From NCBI GenBank assembly GCA_023678885.1, contig CM043012.1, forward strand, positions 18,264,036 to 18,328,035: 64,000 bases of DNA. Direction: 5' to 3'. The notes beneath the pieces were generated by a model that was given only the letters and a program-made list of their open reading frames with translations, was not told where the DNA came from and ran no database searches. Of this stretch, positions 1 through 10,803 are shown piece by piece (position 1 is the stretch's first letter; each line of letters opens with the position of its first letter). The translations under genes were made by a program, and so were the position numbers. This DNA comes from Pogostemon cablin (Eukaryota; Streptophyta; Magnoliopsida; Lamiales; Lamiaceae).

Positions 1-57
1 AATTTCAGAACTATTCACTCAATGCAAAAGCAGAAATTGATTATTCAACCAATGTAC

Positions 58-1038
58 CTCTTCTGCAATCTCTTCTTCCTCTTCCTCATCCTTCTCTTCG
101 CCTTCGTCTTCCTTCTTCTCAACCTCAATATCCCTGTTTTCCAGCTGCGCGAGTACAGCCTCAGCCTTTCTATAGTTCACTACAATTCTCCTTCCCTTCC
201 ACCGCTCCTTTTGGTGACTTCCAAAAACTTCCATCAATTTAAGCTCATTCCACTTTTCCCTCTCACATCTTTCTCTATCTCGTCTCATCTTCTCTAAGCT
301 TGGATCTTCTTTACCAATTCCTCCCCGGCCCCTTCTGATCTCCAGTGCAACTGGTTCAGCCCTCGCAGAACCTTCCTTGCCCAATGCAGAGCCAGGAGTG
401 TAGCCCATTAGTTTTAACATTTTAAAACCGATATTAGATTGTGGTATTGCTGAACCTAAATTTTCCAATGTCTTCTTATCCTCTTCTATTTGCTTCCGCT
501 TCCTATCATGCATTTTCTGCTCCTGCCAGTTTCGGGCTTTGGATTTCTTGCTTGAAGAATTTGACACTCCAAGATTAATATTAGAATCCTGACAGAGGTA
601 AATACTTGAATAAATGTCATAACCTTTTCTCCAACACTACACTAGTGAAAATTTAAGTACCATGTTGCAATGTATTAGTCTAACGTAGTAGAGTCAACTT
701 GCTCCTATTTAGTTTCAATTAAATATAAACGAAACAAGTAAAAAGATCATCTGTACAAGCAAGAACAATTAATATATCCTCCAAATTTCCAACAGTGATC
801 AAACAAAAACAGGAAATTCGTAAATACATTTCCAAGATAAAGAGAATTTCCGGAACTGGGGAATTAGAAGCGAAAAAGTGGGAATTATGCACAGATATAA
901 TGTAATGGGATTTTAGAAAACAGATGAATACACTAACAATAGAGAAACCTTTTTCGAGGAAGATTGAGGAACTTCTGGCGGAACAAACTGGGAAAGGTCC
1001 CCCATGTAATCGTCTTCTTCTTCTTCGCCTCCAGCCAT
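58..1038 (-). CDS. G-patch domain protein, GPATCH11-like (5' exons, partial)
   Basis: Two coding exons are visible. Exon 1 (949-1038) encodes 30 residues beginning MAGGEEEEDDYMGDLSQF and ends at a GT donor. Exon 2 (58-588) follows an AG acceptor in phase 0 and encodes 177 residues: a Lys-rich stretch, then a G-patch (IGFKMLKLMGYTPGSALGKE, with a following RAEPVALEIRRGRGGIG), then an Arg/Lys/Glu-rich segment with VVNYRKAEAVLAQLENR, and finally a Glu-run. A GTACAT donor at 57 ends exon 2. The open frame beyond it (to 19) reads intron, so the gene continues past the left edge. Relatives carry a short Cys-containing C-terminal block there. G-patch proteins of this type are nuclear and are thought to work with DEAH helicases in RNA processing. 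The start is chosen because MAGGEEE is the usual family N-terminus. Confidence 0.88.
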
Positions 1039-2465
1039 TGAATCCCTCACCTCCTACGATTACTGAAGTTTGATCACAGGACCCTCAATTTCAACAGTAA
1101 TACATCAATGCTGTTCAGTAAGGAAAACAGTTATTACCTACGTGAGATCAGTTAGGTAAGGGGAAATAAGAGATTATATAAACCCTAATTCCTATAATTC
1201 CTACGTGATTCTTCCCCAAATCTAAATCAACCCTATGTTATGTTGCAAAATGAAAGTGAACTCACGCGCATAATAAGTACGTAAAATATTTGCAGGTTTA
1301 TCCATAAGGGACGGCTATTTATACCAGTATACTAAATAGACCCCAATGAAAAATTTATAAAACATAAGATTTCTACTGTATGTACCCCATTATGGCAGTT
1401 ATGCCCTTTTAATTATCAAATCTAATAGTTTACTATTATTTCTTATTTCTAAGTTCATTTTGTCTCGTCCACAGAAGAAGGGAGGAAGATGAGATCATTC
1501 AATCCAAGTATCGACGTATCCGACCATGAATTAATCAAGATTAAACTGATAAAAAGAAAATTATTTCAACAAATATTTATTGAATATATATAAAGATATT
1601 CTTCATCTCTTCTAATACATCATTGTTGTGTAGGATACATTGACAGTGGGAATAAAAAAAATTGTTGTTCAAGAAAAAAAAAAGAATAAAGTTCAAATTC
1701 CCGTATAAAATATTATTGCTATTCAAGAAAATAAAAATCAGGTGGAATTAGTAGGTTCAAAATGCTCATTCATTCTATCATTGATTATGTTGAAAGCCAC
1801 GTCAGATCAATTTTTTTTATGTCCAAGGGTGTGTAGCCATGATAAATGATTGGGTAAAAGCTAAAGAGGATTTTTTTTTTTTTTTGGTTTTGAAACTTCA
1901 CCATCAGTGTCGGGCTTCACCGGCGGCGATAGCTGCAACAGCATTTTCCTTGAGTTTATAGAATTTTAACATATATTTAGTTATAAGAGTATTTATGTAA
2001 TCATGATTAAGATATTTTAATTTAATATTTTTTCGGGGTATATTTAGTAATATCGGGATGCAAATAGTCGCCCACGTATGTGAAATGTTACTTATTAATG
2101 GCAGGAGAGAGATGCCATTGAGTGAATATGTATTGCGCACAAGCAAATTTGATATTTATTTAAAAGCAATTCACGAACTCGATAAAATAATATTTTAAAT
2201 ATCAATTGAATAAACCAAGCTTATAGTTAATATGAACTATATTAGATATAAAAATTAATTAATAATCATATTTAGATCAAAATAAAATAACTAAAATTTT
2301 AAAAAATAAAAATAAAAATAATTATACCCTAAAATTTAACTTTAAATAAACATTAGGTCAACAAAGTGCACCGAAATATCTAATACACCACGTAATAACC
2401 CTCAATTCTAATAATGTTCTAGTTCAGGTTATATATAATAATTATAAACCATATCTATCTGTCAA
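1039..2465. other. AT-rich intergenic DNA, includes promoter of the G-patch gene
   Basis: The first 150 bases are the likely 5' UTR and promoter of the minus-strand G-patch gene. The rest is AT-rich with homopolymer A and T runs. I see no convincing coding frame on either strand; the 80-codon minus frame at 1904-2146 has no family features. Confidence 0.5.
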
Positions 2466-2488
2466 TAAATAAATAAATAAATAAATAA

Positions 2489-2549
<61 letters not shown>
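2466..2549. repeat. compound microsatellite (AAAT)n-(AT)n
   Basis: About seven AAAT units (2466-2493) run directly into an uninterrupted AT tract to 2549. Confidence 0.97.
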
Positions 2550-2551
<2 letters not shown>

Positions 2552-3446
2552 CAAACCTATGTTACTTATTTTTGTTTTCACTTTTTCTCTATCTTTACTG
2601 CATTTAGAAATCATTAATCTAATTTTAATCTTGACCGTTCATGTAATACTTTTGATTTCAACTATGAATCTATTTATGACCGTTCATTTAATACTTTTGA
2701 TCTCAATCATGAATATATTTATTCCCATAATAATAGATTTTTGAATATTTTTTATTAATAATATAAATTTGATAAATATGAGAGATATTTTTGACATTTT
2801 AAACTAATTTTCAATCAATAACTAATACTATATGTTAATTTATTTAATTTACATAAAACTTATATTTTGATAGTTTATTTTTCTTAATATTCAACTAATA
2901 TGTTTAAACTATTTAATTTTCATTTTAATTTTAAAATTCAAAATTGGCAAACACTCGTTAATATTAAACACAACCTCTATGCATCAATTTATCTTTAATA
3001 ACTTTCTCCTCTCCTCTCAATTTTTATAGAGAGTGACTAGGGTAGGACCGGTCCTACCAAATTTGGTAGAACTGAATCTCAATCACAGCAATAATCAATT
3101 CTCGCGGGTTTACGGGTCTGCTACCGAATCTCTTCTCTAATGAAATTGCGTGGATCAGAATAGAATCCCCAGAACAGAATCAGTGTTATTCCATCTGGTT
3201 CGCTGACCGCACTCCACAGTACACCGCACAAGACCGCTGGATTGGTCGTCAATCGTTGCCGTCACTCACCTCTAGTTGATGTCGCCTTCGCCCACCCTGA
3301 TGTCGATGACACCGCCAGTCGTAGTCGATTAGCCGCCCTTGTCGCCAGTCGTTGTCGATACACCACTATAAGTCAATGCGAAGACAACCCCTCGTAATTC
3401 TGAATTCGCAGCTTTTGGCGTTCGAGAATCTTCCATGAGCAACCAG

Positions 3447-3662
3447 AATGTTCGGTATAGGCTTGATAATTTTGGCCGTCAATCGGGGTCTCAGAAGAAG
3501 GCAAAGAGAAAGAGGAGTGGGCATGCCGCCAGGCAAGAGGAAGCTGTGGGTTTGGAATGAGGGGTCAGAAATTGAGTTCCAGTCCAGGTGTTCCAAAGGG
3601 ATTTGAAGGGGGGCAGATGCCCCTCTATCGAAGGATTCCCAAGTTGATGGGGATTGCTGGAG
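3447..3662 (+). pseudogene. plastid ribosomal protein uL15 (RPL15) fragment, frameshifted
   Basis: The plus strand reads RYRLDNFGRQSGSQKKAKRK in one frame. It then needs a shift near 3510-3525 to continue as SCGFGMRGQKLSSSPG and GFEGGQMPLYRRIPKLMGIA. These blocks match the N-terminal part of bacterial-type L15, whose family pattern is RL-N-L-P-GS-K-KR-GRG, then GFGMRGQKSRSG, then FEGGQ-PLYRR-PK. The conserved GRG core is degraded at the shift. A GT donor (GTAAAC) follows GIAGG at 3663, so this looks like a genomic-type copy and not a processed one. I found no downstream L15 exon in the next kilobase. In plants the intact nuclear gene makes a chloroplast large-subunit protein; this copy cannot do so as read. 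No clear transit peptide is visible upstream. Confidence 0.75.
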
Positions 3663-4640
3663 GTAAACAATTTCTTCTCTAGATTGTTAATTTTCATTGG
3701 ATTAAATACTTGGTTACTCGAATCTGGTTCATTTTACTTTGTTAATATCCAACTAATTTACTAGTTCCCAGTTTAGCGTGGATGTCGATATCCTGTAGTC
3801 ATAAAGAGTTGATTGCACTGTTTTTGGTAAAGCAATTTCAATACAAAGATTAGTGATTGCTTGTTTATAATTGTTGTGTTTAAAGTCTATCAGGATCATA
3901 TCTAGGATGAGGCTTAGCTTGAGTTATGTTATCATGATTGATTTACGGAGGTCATTGGGCTTTTAGATTCACATTTTGCTTTGTTATACTAAGAAGATTT
4001 CACTTGATGTTTGTTCATGATAATCTGCTGACTTTTCTTAAGTTAAGTTTCAATTACGTTTTGATATAAGTTTTGAATAGATTTATGTTTGTAATTTGCA
4101 GCAGCAATATTGGAAACAATGTGTTCCATAAGATTTTTGACAAAGGTGCCAAAGGTCAATTTTGTATTGTATACATTCTTACTACCCGTATGGAAGGAAA
4201 ACAACTCTCAAAAGCCAGCCCTTGTGGTGAAGTAGCATATTGAATGTCATCCTGATCATTAGGCTTACAGATTTCTTGATAAGAGTTAGAGGGAGCTTGT
4301 TAATCTGACAATCAATCATTTTACCTGGAAGATTCGTTGGAATTTGATTATGTATTTGTTTGATGATTGTGAAAGCATTGCTCTTGTATTATATATAGGA
4401 GTACTAATCAGTTGCCTCCTCTATTCTTGAAAATGTTTACTTTTTCACTATGTTGTCTGCGTTTTCCTTTTCCTGCATGTAAAGGATTCATGAAAATAAA
4501 ATTAAGGTCAAACTTAAAAGCAATTGTCTTGCTAATGCTTATAATACTTTTGATATTCATCATTCTAGTTTCAAATATCCAGAGTCTTGTATTCTTGTTT
4601 ATGTTTCTCAAATAACTCAATTCAAGTAGAGCTTGAAGAT
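3663..4640. other. no gene recognised
   Basis: AT-rich DNA downstream of the L15 fragment. Short open frames on both strands at 4408-4620 overlap each other and show no family features. Confidence 0.4.
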
Positions 4641-5650
4641 GATTTTCCTACACAGTGAAGCACAACAACAATCAATGGAATATAATATATCAACTTACAT
4701 AGAATATAATATATCAACTTACAAATTGCATACAATTTAATTAATTTTACATCTATCAACTTACAGAATGCATACAATTTAATTCTACATAATATATCAC
4801 TTTAATTTCAGAAAATTAGAGTCTCAAATTAAAAAGTAATTTAATTATTTCTATAGAGTGGTCTATAAATTTATAAATTGTATACAATTTAATTCTTCAC
4901 AATATAATTCAATTCATTAAAAAGAGTAATCTAATTAATAAGCAAGAGTAATTCAATTCATTAAAAAGAGTAATCTAATTAATAAGAAAGAGTAACTCAA
5001 TTCATTAAAGAATAACTTAATTAATAAGAAAAAAATAAGTCAATACATTAAAAAGAGTAACCTAATCAATAAGAAATGAGTATCTCAATTCATTAAAAAG
5101 AGTAACTTAATAAGAAATAACAACTCAATTCATTAAAGAGTAATCTAATTATTTCTATAGAGTGATCTATTAACTTATAAATTTCATACAATCTAATTAT
5201 TTACCATACATGAATTCAATTTTAGAAATCAGAGTCTCAAATTAAAGAGTAACTCAATCCATTATAAAAGAGTAACTCAATTAATAGAAAAACGTAACAA
5301 AAAAGAAACAGAATTAAAACATAAAGAGTAATCAAAAAGCTTATTCAGAGCAACTCAATTGTTATAAAGAGTAACTCAAATTATTAAAAAGAGTAATCCA
5401 ATTAATAGAAAATAATAACCTAAAAGATGTTAACCAAATAGAGCAATATTTTATTTTCTAAAATCCTAATATGAAATTAAAGAGTAATCCAAATTATTAA
5501 AAAGAGTAATCCAATTAATAAAAATAAGTAACCTTAAAAATTTTAACCAAATAGAATAATATTTTATTTTCTGAATTTTGAATATATGAAATTAAAGAGT
5601 AACCCAAATTATTAAAAAGAATGACTCAATTAATATAAAAAAGTAACCTA
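4640..5650. repeat. degenerate minisatellite of AAAGAGTAA-type units
   Basis: Around a kilobase is built from variants of a short unit, roughly attaaaaagagtaatc or aaagagtaactcaattc, alternating with aattaata. The motif aaagagtaa recurs more than ten times on the plus strand. No coding potential. Confidence 0.7.
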
Positions 5651-5824
5651 AAATATGTTTTTACAGTATTGAGCACAAGGTGAAGTTTGTGTAGAAGAGC
5701 ATTGTGGCTATAGGTACGTAGTAGTAATCCCAGTGAATAAGCAGAAGCTCATAATCAAGCAGAAGATTGAAATGATAAAATGAAATCAATCAAGCCATCT
5801 AAAGCTTAAGATGAAGAACCAGCT

Positions 5825-6140
5825 TCAAACACACAACTCTTTCCTTAGATTCAGAGAAAACGATAGGGGAGTAATTCGCTCGAGTAGATCACCACCACTA
5901 CAATACTCCAAAACAACATGCACAAAGTCGTCATCCTCGTAAACATAAAAAATCCCAACCACATTGGGGTGGCCGGACACAAGGTGCGTGAGCTTGGCCT
6001 CAATGTCGAGGCATTGGCTGTCGACGGTGTCGATCGAATTCACGGCGAAGCACTCACCGGTGAGGGCGGAGTGACACCTAGAAACGATGCCGTACTTGCC
6101 CCTGCCGATCTCGTCGCCCAGAGTGTAGTCTCTCTTATTC
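5825..6140 (-). pseudogene. PEP carboxylase kinase-like N-lobe fragment
   Basis: Translation of the minus strand gives RDYTLGDEIGRGKYGIVSRC (glycine loop), then GECFAVNSIDT, then EAKLTHLVSGHPNVVGIFYV and YEDDDFVHVVLEYCSGGDLL. This is the N-lobe and hinge of a plant CDPK/PPCK-type Ser/Thr kinase, closest in wording to PEP carboxylase kinases. The ATP-binding Lys of the VAVK motif is Asn here (FAVN). The alignment stops after DLLERI and unrelated residues lead to a stop at about 5825; no catalytic loop is present. The 5' side ends in a CT microsatellite, beyond which lies an LRR fragment on the other strand. This is a truncated, non-functional copy. Confidence 0.8.
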
Positions 6141-6157
6141 TCTCTCTCTCTCTCTCG
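6141..6157. repeat. (CT)n microsatellite at the junction of two gene fragments
   Basis: Uninterrupted CT tract exactly between the minus-strand kinase fragment and the plus-strand LRR fragment. Confidence 0.9.
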
Positions 6158-6160
6158 CCA

Positions 6161-6560
6161 GTCTAGACCTGTCCGGGAACAGCATCACCGGCCACTTTCC
6201 GGGAGAGTTGGGAAGCATGAGAAAGCTGGTTTACCTGGTGCTTACCGGCAACAGTCTCCCGACACCATATGCCGGAACGCCACCAGTTTAGATGCTCTGG
6301 ATGCCCACATTCCGGGGCAACTCAGGGGCTGCACCTCCCTCAAGCAGCTGGACTTGTCCAATAACACGCTCAGCGGACCCATCCCACCGGAGCTCTACCA
6401 CATGACCCTACTCATCGACCTCCTGCTCAACAACAACACTCTCTCCGGCACCATCTCCCCCGCCATAGCCAACCTCACCAATTGATTTCTTCGGGAATAG
6501 ATTCACTGGCCGCATCCCCATCACCATCGGAAACCTCACCCGACGGCAAGAGGGGCAGCG
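6161..6560 (+). pseudogene. LRR receptor-kinase ectodomain fragment
   Basis: The plus strand reads successive plant-type leucine-rich repeats: SLDLSGNSITGHFPGELGSM, then LKQLDLSNNTLSGPIPPELY, LLNNNTLSGTISPAIANLT and GNRFTGRIPITIGNLT. These fit the LxxLxLxxNxLxGxIPxxL consensus of GSO1-like receptor kinases. At least two frame changes and a TGA after IANLTN interrupt it. No signal peptide, membrane span or kinase domain follows. It starts immediately after the CT tract that ends the opposite-strand kinase fragment. Confidence 0.8.
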
Positions 6561-6599
6561 CCGGACCACCTCTTAGAGAGGAATCCAGAATTCCTCATC

Positions 6600-7000
6600 G
6601 TAATAATTATCTGCCACATAATTTCTGCTCCACTATCTCATCTAACCGGTGAGGAGAGAGAAAAATAAGGATGAATGTATGTAATCTTCAATGAGGAGAG
6701 AGAAAAACAAGGAAGAATGTACAGGGAGAGAGAAAAGAGACAGCGGTAGGAAAAGAAAAAGAAGAGAGAGAATGCTTGTATATATGGAAAGAGAAAGACG
6801 GAAGATAAGGCTAAGTGAAAGCCCGAGTATACTTGTATCCGAATATAATCCGGTTGTACATATTTAAAAAAAAGCTTGGCTTACTGCAGTCTTTGCCATT
6901 TTTATATCATATTACTTATACACACTATTATTTTATTAATTTAAAATAAAGTAGAATCTAACCCTAAAAAGACACAAAACATACATGCCTCATTACTCAT
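6600..7000. other. no gene recognised
   Basis: Contains two short GAGGAGAGAGAAA-type repeats (about 6651 and 6694) and purine-rich DNA, then AT-rich sequence. Nothing coding. Confidence 0.4.
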
Positions 7001-7019
7001 TGATAAGGACTTCAAAATC

Positions 7020-7640
7020 CACTAAAATTTCAACACATTTAAAATTTGTTGAGACTTATTCCAAGCACTTACAAGTTGGTTCATTTGATACTTAAGGGAG
7101 TTCATCCAATCATCCATCTTCTTCTCATTTTCATCGATTTTAGCTTCAAGCTTAGATCTTTCTCTTTGTTGTCCTCCATGTAAGCTCTAGTCTCCTTCAT
7201 GAAGTCTAGCAATGCATCCTCTAATGTAGATCTTCCTTCTCAATTGGAAGGTTTGGCACTTTGATCAAATTCCGATAGAGAGGCAACAACGGCTTGAGGA
7301 TTGGAATAATTACTTCCTTGAGCACATCTTTTATAAAACTCAAGTAAGGCATAATTTTGAAAGGAGGAGAAACTTCAATGTTGGAATTCGGATTAGAATA
7401 AATGTATCTTTGTTGAGGATGTAATGTATTTCCGTTGTAAGCTTGTGGCTATCCATCATATCTTCCTTGATTGTAGTGTTGAGAGTGAACTTGATTCATT
7501 TTACCATTATAACCATAATAACTCTCATCTATGTAACTTCTTTGTTGTGGAGGAGAAACTCTTGCACATTGATTTTCATAGTGATCTCCCATGTAATTGT
7601 TCCATCCATCCATCTAATACTTTCCTCCACAAAGCCTACC
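7020..7640 (-). pseudogene. Athila-type gag C-terminal region
   Basis: On the minus strand the order is GWNNYMGDHYENQCARVSPP, then QQRSYIDESYYGYNGKMNQV, then Asn/Gln/Tyr-rich text, and further on AYMEDNKERSKLEAKIDENE. This is the usual order at the gag C-terminus of Athila/Tat Ty3-gypsy elements. An in-frame TAG interrupts it (RYDG*PQAY), and the N-terminal two thirds of gag are missing between here and the primer-binding site at 7831. Non-functional. Confidence 0.7.
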
Positions 7641-7830
7641 ACAATCTTCCTTCAACTCTCTATTTTAGGGTTTTATTCTTCCTCCCCTTCTTTCAAGGTA
7701 AGAGTACCTATCAAGAAGAATAAGTAAGAACAAAATTTTTCAAAGCAAATATAAGAAACAAAACAAGATAAAATGTCCTTAGTAAGAATAATTAAAATAT
7801 TAACAAAGCATTCAAACAATCAGTCAAAAC

Positions 7831-7848
7831 TCCCCGGCAACGGCGTCA
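7831..7848 (-). other. retroelement primer-binding site, tRNA-Asp type
   Basis: The plus strand reads tccccggcaacggcgtca. This equals the 3' end of plant tRNA-Asp(GTC) plus CCA with one mismatch (T for C). The element is therefore on the minus strand, with its 5' LTR at higher coordinates. Confidence 0.85.
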
Positions 7849-7854
7849 ATTTCT

Positions 7855-9540
7855 TGTTTGAGTATTTTTCAACTCACGAGCAAAAATACTCGTTCGATGT
7901 AGAAATATACCCTAAGGAATAAAATTATCGAACCCACAGGGAGTTTAAGTTTAAATTGAAAGAACACATTAGCTTGTGGTTTTATCATTTTTATAAGGAC
8001 GAACCAATGAGATGATGATAATGATAAGCAACGAAATCAAATAAAATAAAAGAAATCAAGATAAAATAGGAGAAAATAAAATGGAGAATTGGTGATGAAG
8101 GGCAAGTAGTAAGAAATGGGACTAGAAACAATTAAAGTGTCTTCAGATCCATTTTATCATGCAAAAGGAATAGACGAGATAGGTATTGGACTAGAGGCGA
8201 TCACGAATGTATCCAAAACTCCCTCTCGGGTTACTAAGGTTGTAGATCTCTTAGAGACTCCGTAACGCACTTAGGATCGATGCCCAACATTAACCTCTTC
8301 CATCGAGGTACTAATTAATTTTCAATTCTACCTTAAAAGGTACTAATTAGAATTAACTCTCCCTTTTTGCATACTAGGGCTAACGAATGGATTGGTTCCT
8401 CTCACCGGGTTCAAATATCCTTTCGGTCAAACCTAAACCCGATGTCCTCTCATGGTAATTCTAATACTTTGGAGGGTCATTTCCGTCTCACCCCAAGTAA
8501 TATCCACATGAATTAATATTATGACACTTAATTAACATATCAAAAAATTAACCAATAATCCATTAAATTAACATGCTACCCATAATTAACAAACCATGCC
8601 AACATATAATTCATGCATCACAAAACCCATGAGAAGAAATCAAATATCAAATCATGTCTAAATCATATTTAATTTGCATAATAAAATAAATATTAAGCAC
8701 TAATCATGTCTCTAACCCCATAAGAGGGATTAGCCTAACATAATTAAAGTAACAAAATAAATAAATGATTCATTACAATAATCCATGGAGTCTAATTCAA
8801 AGAAAATTACAAAAAGAATTAAAACTCCCATTCAATTTAACTTGTTGGAGATCTTAAATTGCTTCTTGAAATTCCTCATCTTGTTCTTAATTCCAAGTAA
8901 TTCCAACACCAAGGATAGATGGGTGAAAGATTAGAAGATGGGTTTGTGGAGTGATCAAAAAAAAAATATGGCAAAGAGAGAAAGTGTGTGTAGTGTGTGT
9001 GGCCTCCAAAAATGTAATGAAAATTTATTGTTAATTGTTGCTCAAAATTTGGAAAATGAAGGTATTTATAGTGGTGGAGGATCAAGGAATTATTGCTAAA
9101 TTGGATCGTGGGCTTAAAGGTGGAAATGGGTTTTTTAAATTGGAAAAATCGAATCTGCTGAACCGGTATATAATAATTTCGTGCAGTTTGAGTTCAAAAC
9201 CTGGTTGTAGCCCAACGGTTGGCTAGTTGCCCCATGAGCACACTCAAGCTTGAGGTCGCAGGTTCGAGTTGCCTTTAGCGCACGATTTTTAAAACGTTGT
9301 CTTTCCAAAATGTTGCCAAATGTTGTCTTTTGCTATTTTTTTCATTTTTTCACCTTTTTCATCCCTATTTAATTCTCGTTTCCTCCTTTTACAATTCTTT
9401 GCTCAATAATACCTAATTCCTATATGAAAAATACTATGATTCACACACTTATCTCTAAAAATATGAACACGATAAAATACGAAATAAAATACTAAAAGAA
9501 AAAATACACAAAAATCACACGAACACGACTCTAAAATATA
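7855..9540 (-). mobile_element. 5' LTR of an Athila-type Ty3/gypsy element
   Basis: The minus-strand LTR ends next to the tRNA-Asp primer site after the typical CCCTGTGGGTTCGATAATTT block (about 7930). A TATA box (ACTATAAATACC on the minus strand) lies near 9062-9072 with a T-rich leader after it. The length is similar to the plus-strand LTR at 13027-14659. The outer end (about 9500-9560) is uncertain because I could not identify its terminal TG. The body behind it retains only part of gag, so the element is internally deleted. Confidence 0.65.
9204..9275 (+). other. tRNA-like segment (possible SINE head) inside the LTR
   Basis: The segment has an A-box-like tagcccaacggttggctag at 9208 and a B-box-like ggttcgagtt at 9261, about 52 bases apart. 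A convincing cloverleaf with anticodon loop could not be drawn by eye, so it is not called a functional tRNA. Either a tRNA-derived SINE head or chance. Confidence 0.35.
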
Positions 9541-9879
9541 GCAAATTTGAATGTTAAACAGTGGCTACCATTTACACTCGCATGAAGCCGTGCATGAAGA
9601 AGAAACACCACACGGCGAATACCGAGTACCATCAGCAACATACAGCAGATCGCACAAGTAAAATCATGCGCCGAGTGGACCGCACGACAATGAGTGGAGG
9701 CCGAGTGTGTCACACGAAACATCACCCGACGGCGAGCGTATGCCCAACTTTGTGCATGGCAGCTCGCACGGCGCCGTGTGAGCGATATGAAACTTCACTC
9801 ATTCACAGTCATGTGATCCTGTTTTTGTGCTTGTTGATCATGTTCTTCAATTTGGTGATATAGTGGATTCCCAAAAGAA

Positions 9880-10803
9880 TATTGATCATCCGATTGTCAC
9901 TGAGAAAAAGTGAGAAAGAGCCAAGATGAAGAGAAACAAAAAAATGAGATTAAGAGAGACGGCTTGGGGATTCCGAATACAAAATATCCTATTCCTTTTC
10001 CCTCGAGACTGAAGAAGGTTCTTGATGAGAAGTTTCAAAAGTTCGTAAATATCTTCAAGCAGATCCAAATCAACATTCCATTTGCTGAAGCACTTGAGAA
10101 GATGCCACACTATATGAAGTTTTTAAAGGATATCATGTCTAAGAAACGTAGTATTGTGGACAAGAAAACAGTGAATCTGACTGAAGAATATAGTGCCATC
10201 ATTTAAAGGAAGTTGTCTGCCAAAGTAAAGATCCGGGTAAGTTCACCATCCCAGTTCAGATTGGAAAGAATACCACTTGTTAAGCTTTGTGTAACTTGGG
10301 GGCTAGCATAAATCTTATGCCCTTACGTATGTTTAAAAGTTTTGGTTTTGGGTAGATGAAGCCCAATTCGGTTACAATGCAGCTAGCTGATAAGTCTGTT
10401 ACGCACCCTAAAGGAGTGTGAGGATGTACTTGTGAAGGTGGATAAGTTATTCTTCCCTAGTGATTTCCTGGTGCTTGATATAGAAGAGGACAACAATGTG
10501 CCTCTGATTTTGGGTAGATCATTTTTAGCTACTGCTAGAGCTTTGATTGATGTTAAAGATGGGAAGTTGAAGCTTAGAGTAGGAGACGAGGAAATGATGT
10601 TCTCACTTGATGCTTTGAAGCATTCTTCTGAAGAGGCCAACTGCAAGTCCATATATGTTGTTGATGAGATCGTAAAAAAGAAGTTGGCATTAATTCTGAC
10701 TGAGGATCAGTTGAAAACATGCATCAGCAACAATCCTACTTTCTCTACTCCTGTTACTAACATTGAATCTGATTTTCATCTGATATTTTATCTAATGAGC
10801 TAA
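9880..10803 (+). pseudogene. Athila-type gag-pol protease region
   Basis: The plus strand reads FPSRLKKVLDEKFQKFVNIF, then INIPFAEALEKMPHYMKFLK, DIMSKKRSIVDKK and LTEEYSAII, followed after stops by ALCNLGASINLMPLRMF, QLADKSVTHPKGV and VPLILGRSFLATARALIDVK. This is the well-known Athila pre-protease/protease block. The catalytic Asp of the family DLGAS motif is Asn here (NLGAS), and there are at least four in-frame stops. Reverse transcriptase, RNase H and integrase are missing; the text jumps to the end-of-pol sequence near 11100. Confidence 0.85.

Noticed and set aside
4640..5650. CRISPR-like or satellite array
   Set aside because: The units are degenerate, of unequal length and lack unique spacers; low-complexity minisatellite in a plant genome.
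7831..7848. Possible tRNA-Asp gene
   Set aside because: Only the acceptor and T-arm 3' end matches; no D arm or anticodon arm precedes it. It is a retroelement primer-binding site.
9561..9863. 100-codon plus-strand ORF rich in His, Thr and Arg
   Set aside because: It is a translation of GC-rich retroelement LTR-like DNA, similar in word content to the U3 at 13.3-13.6 kb; no family features.
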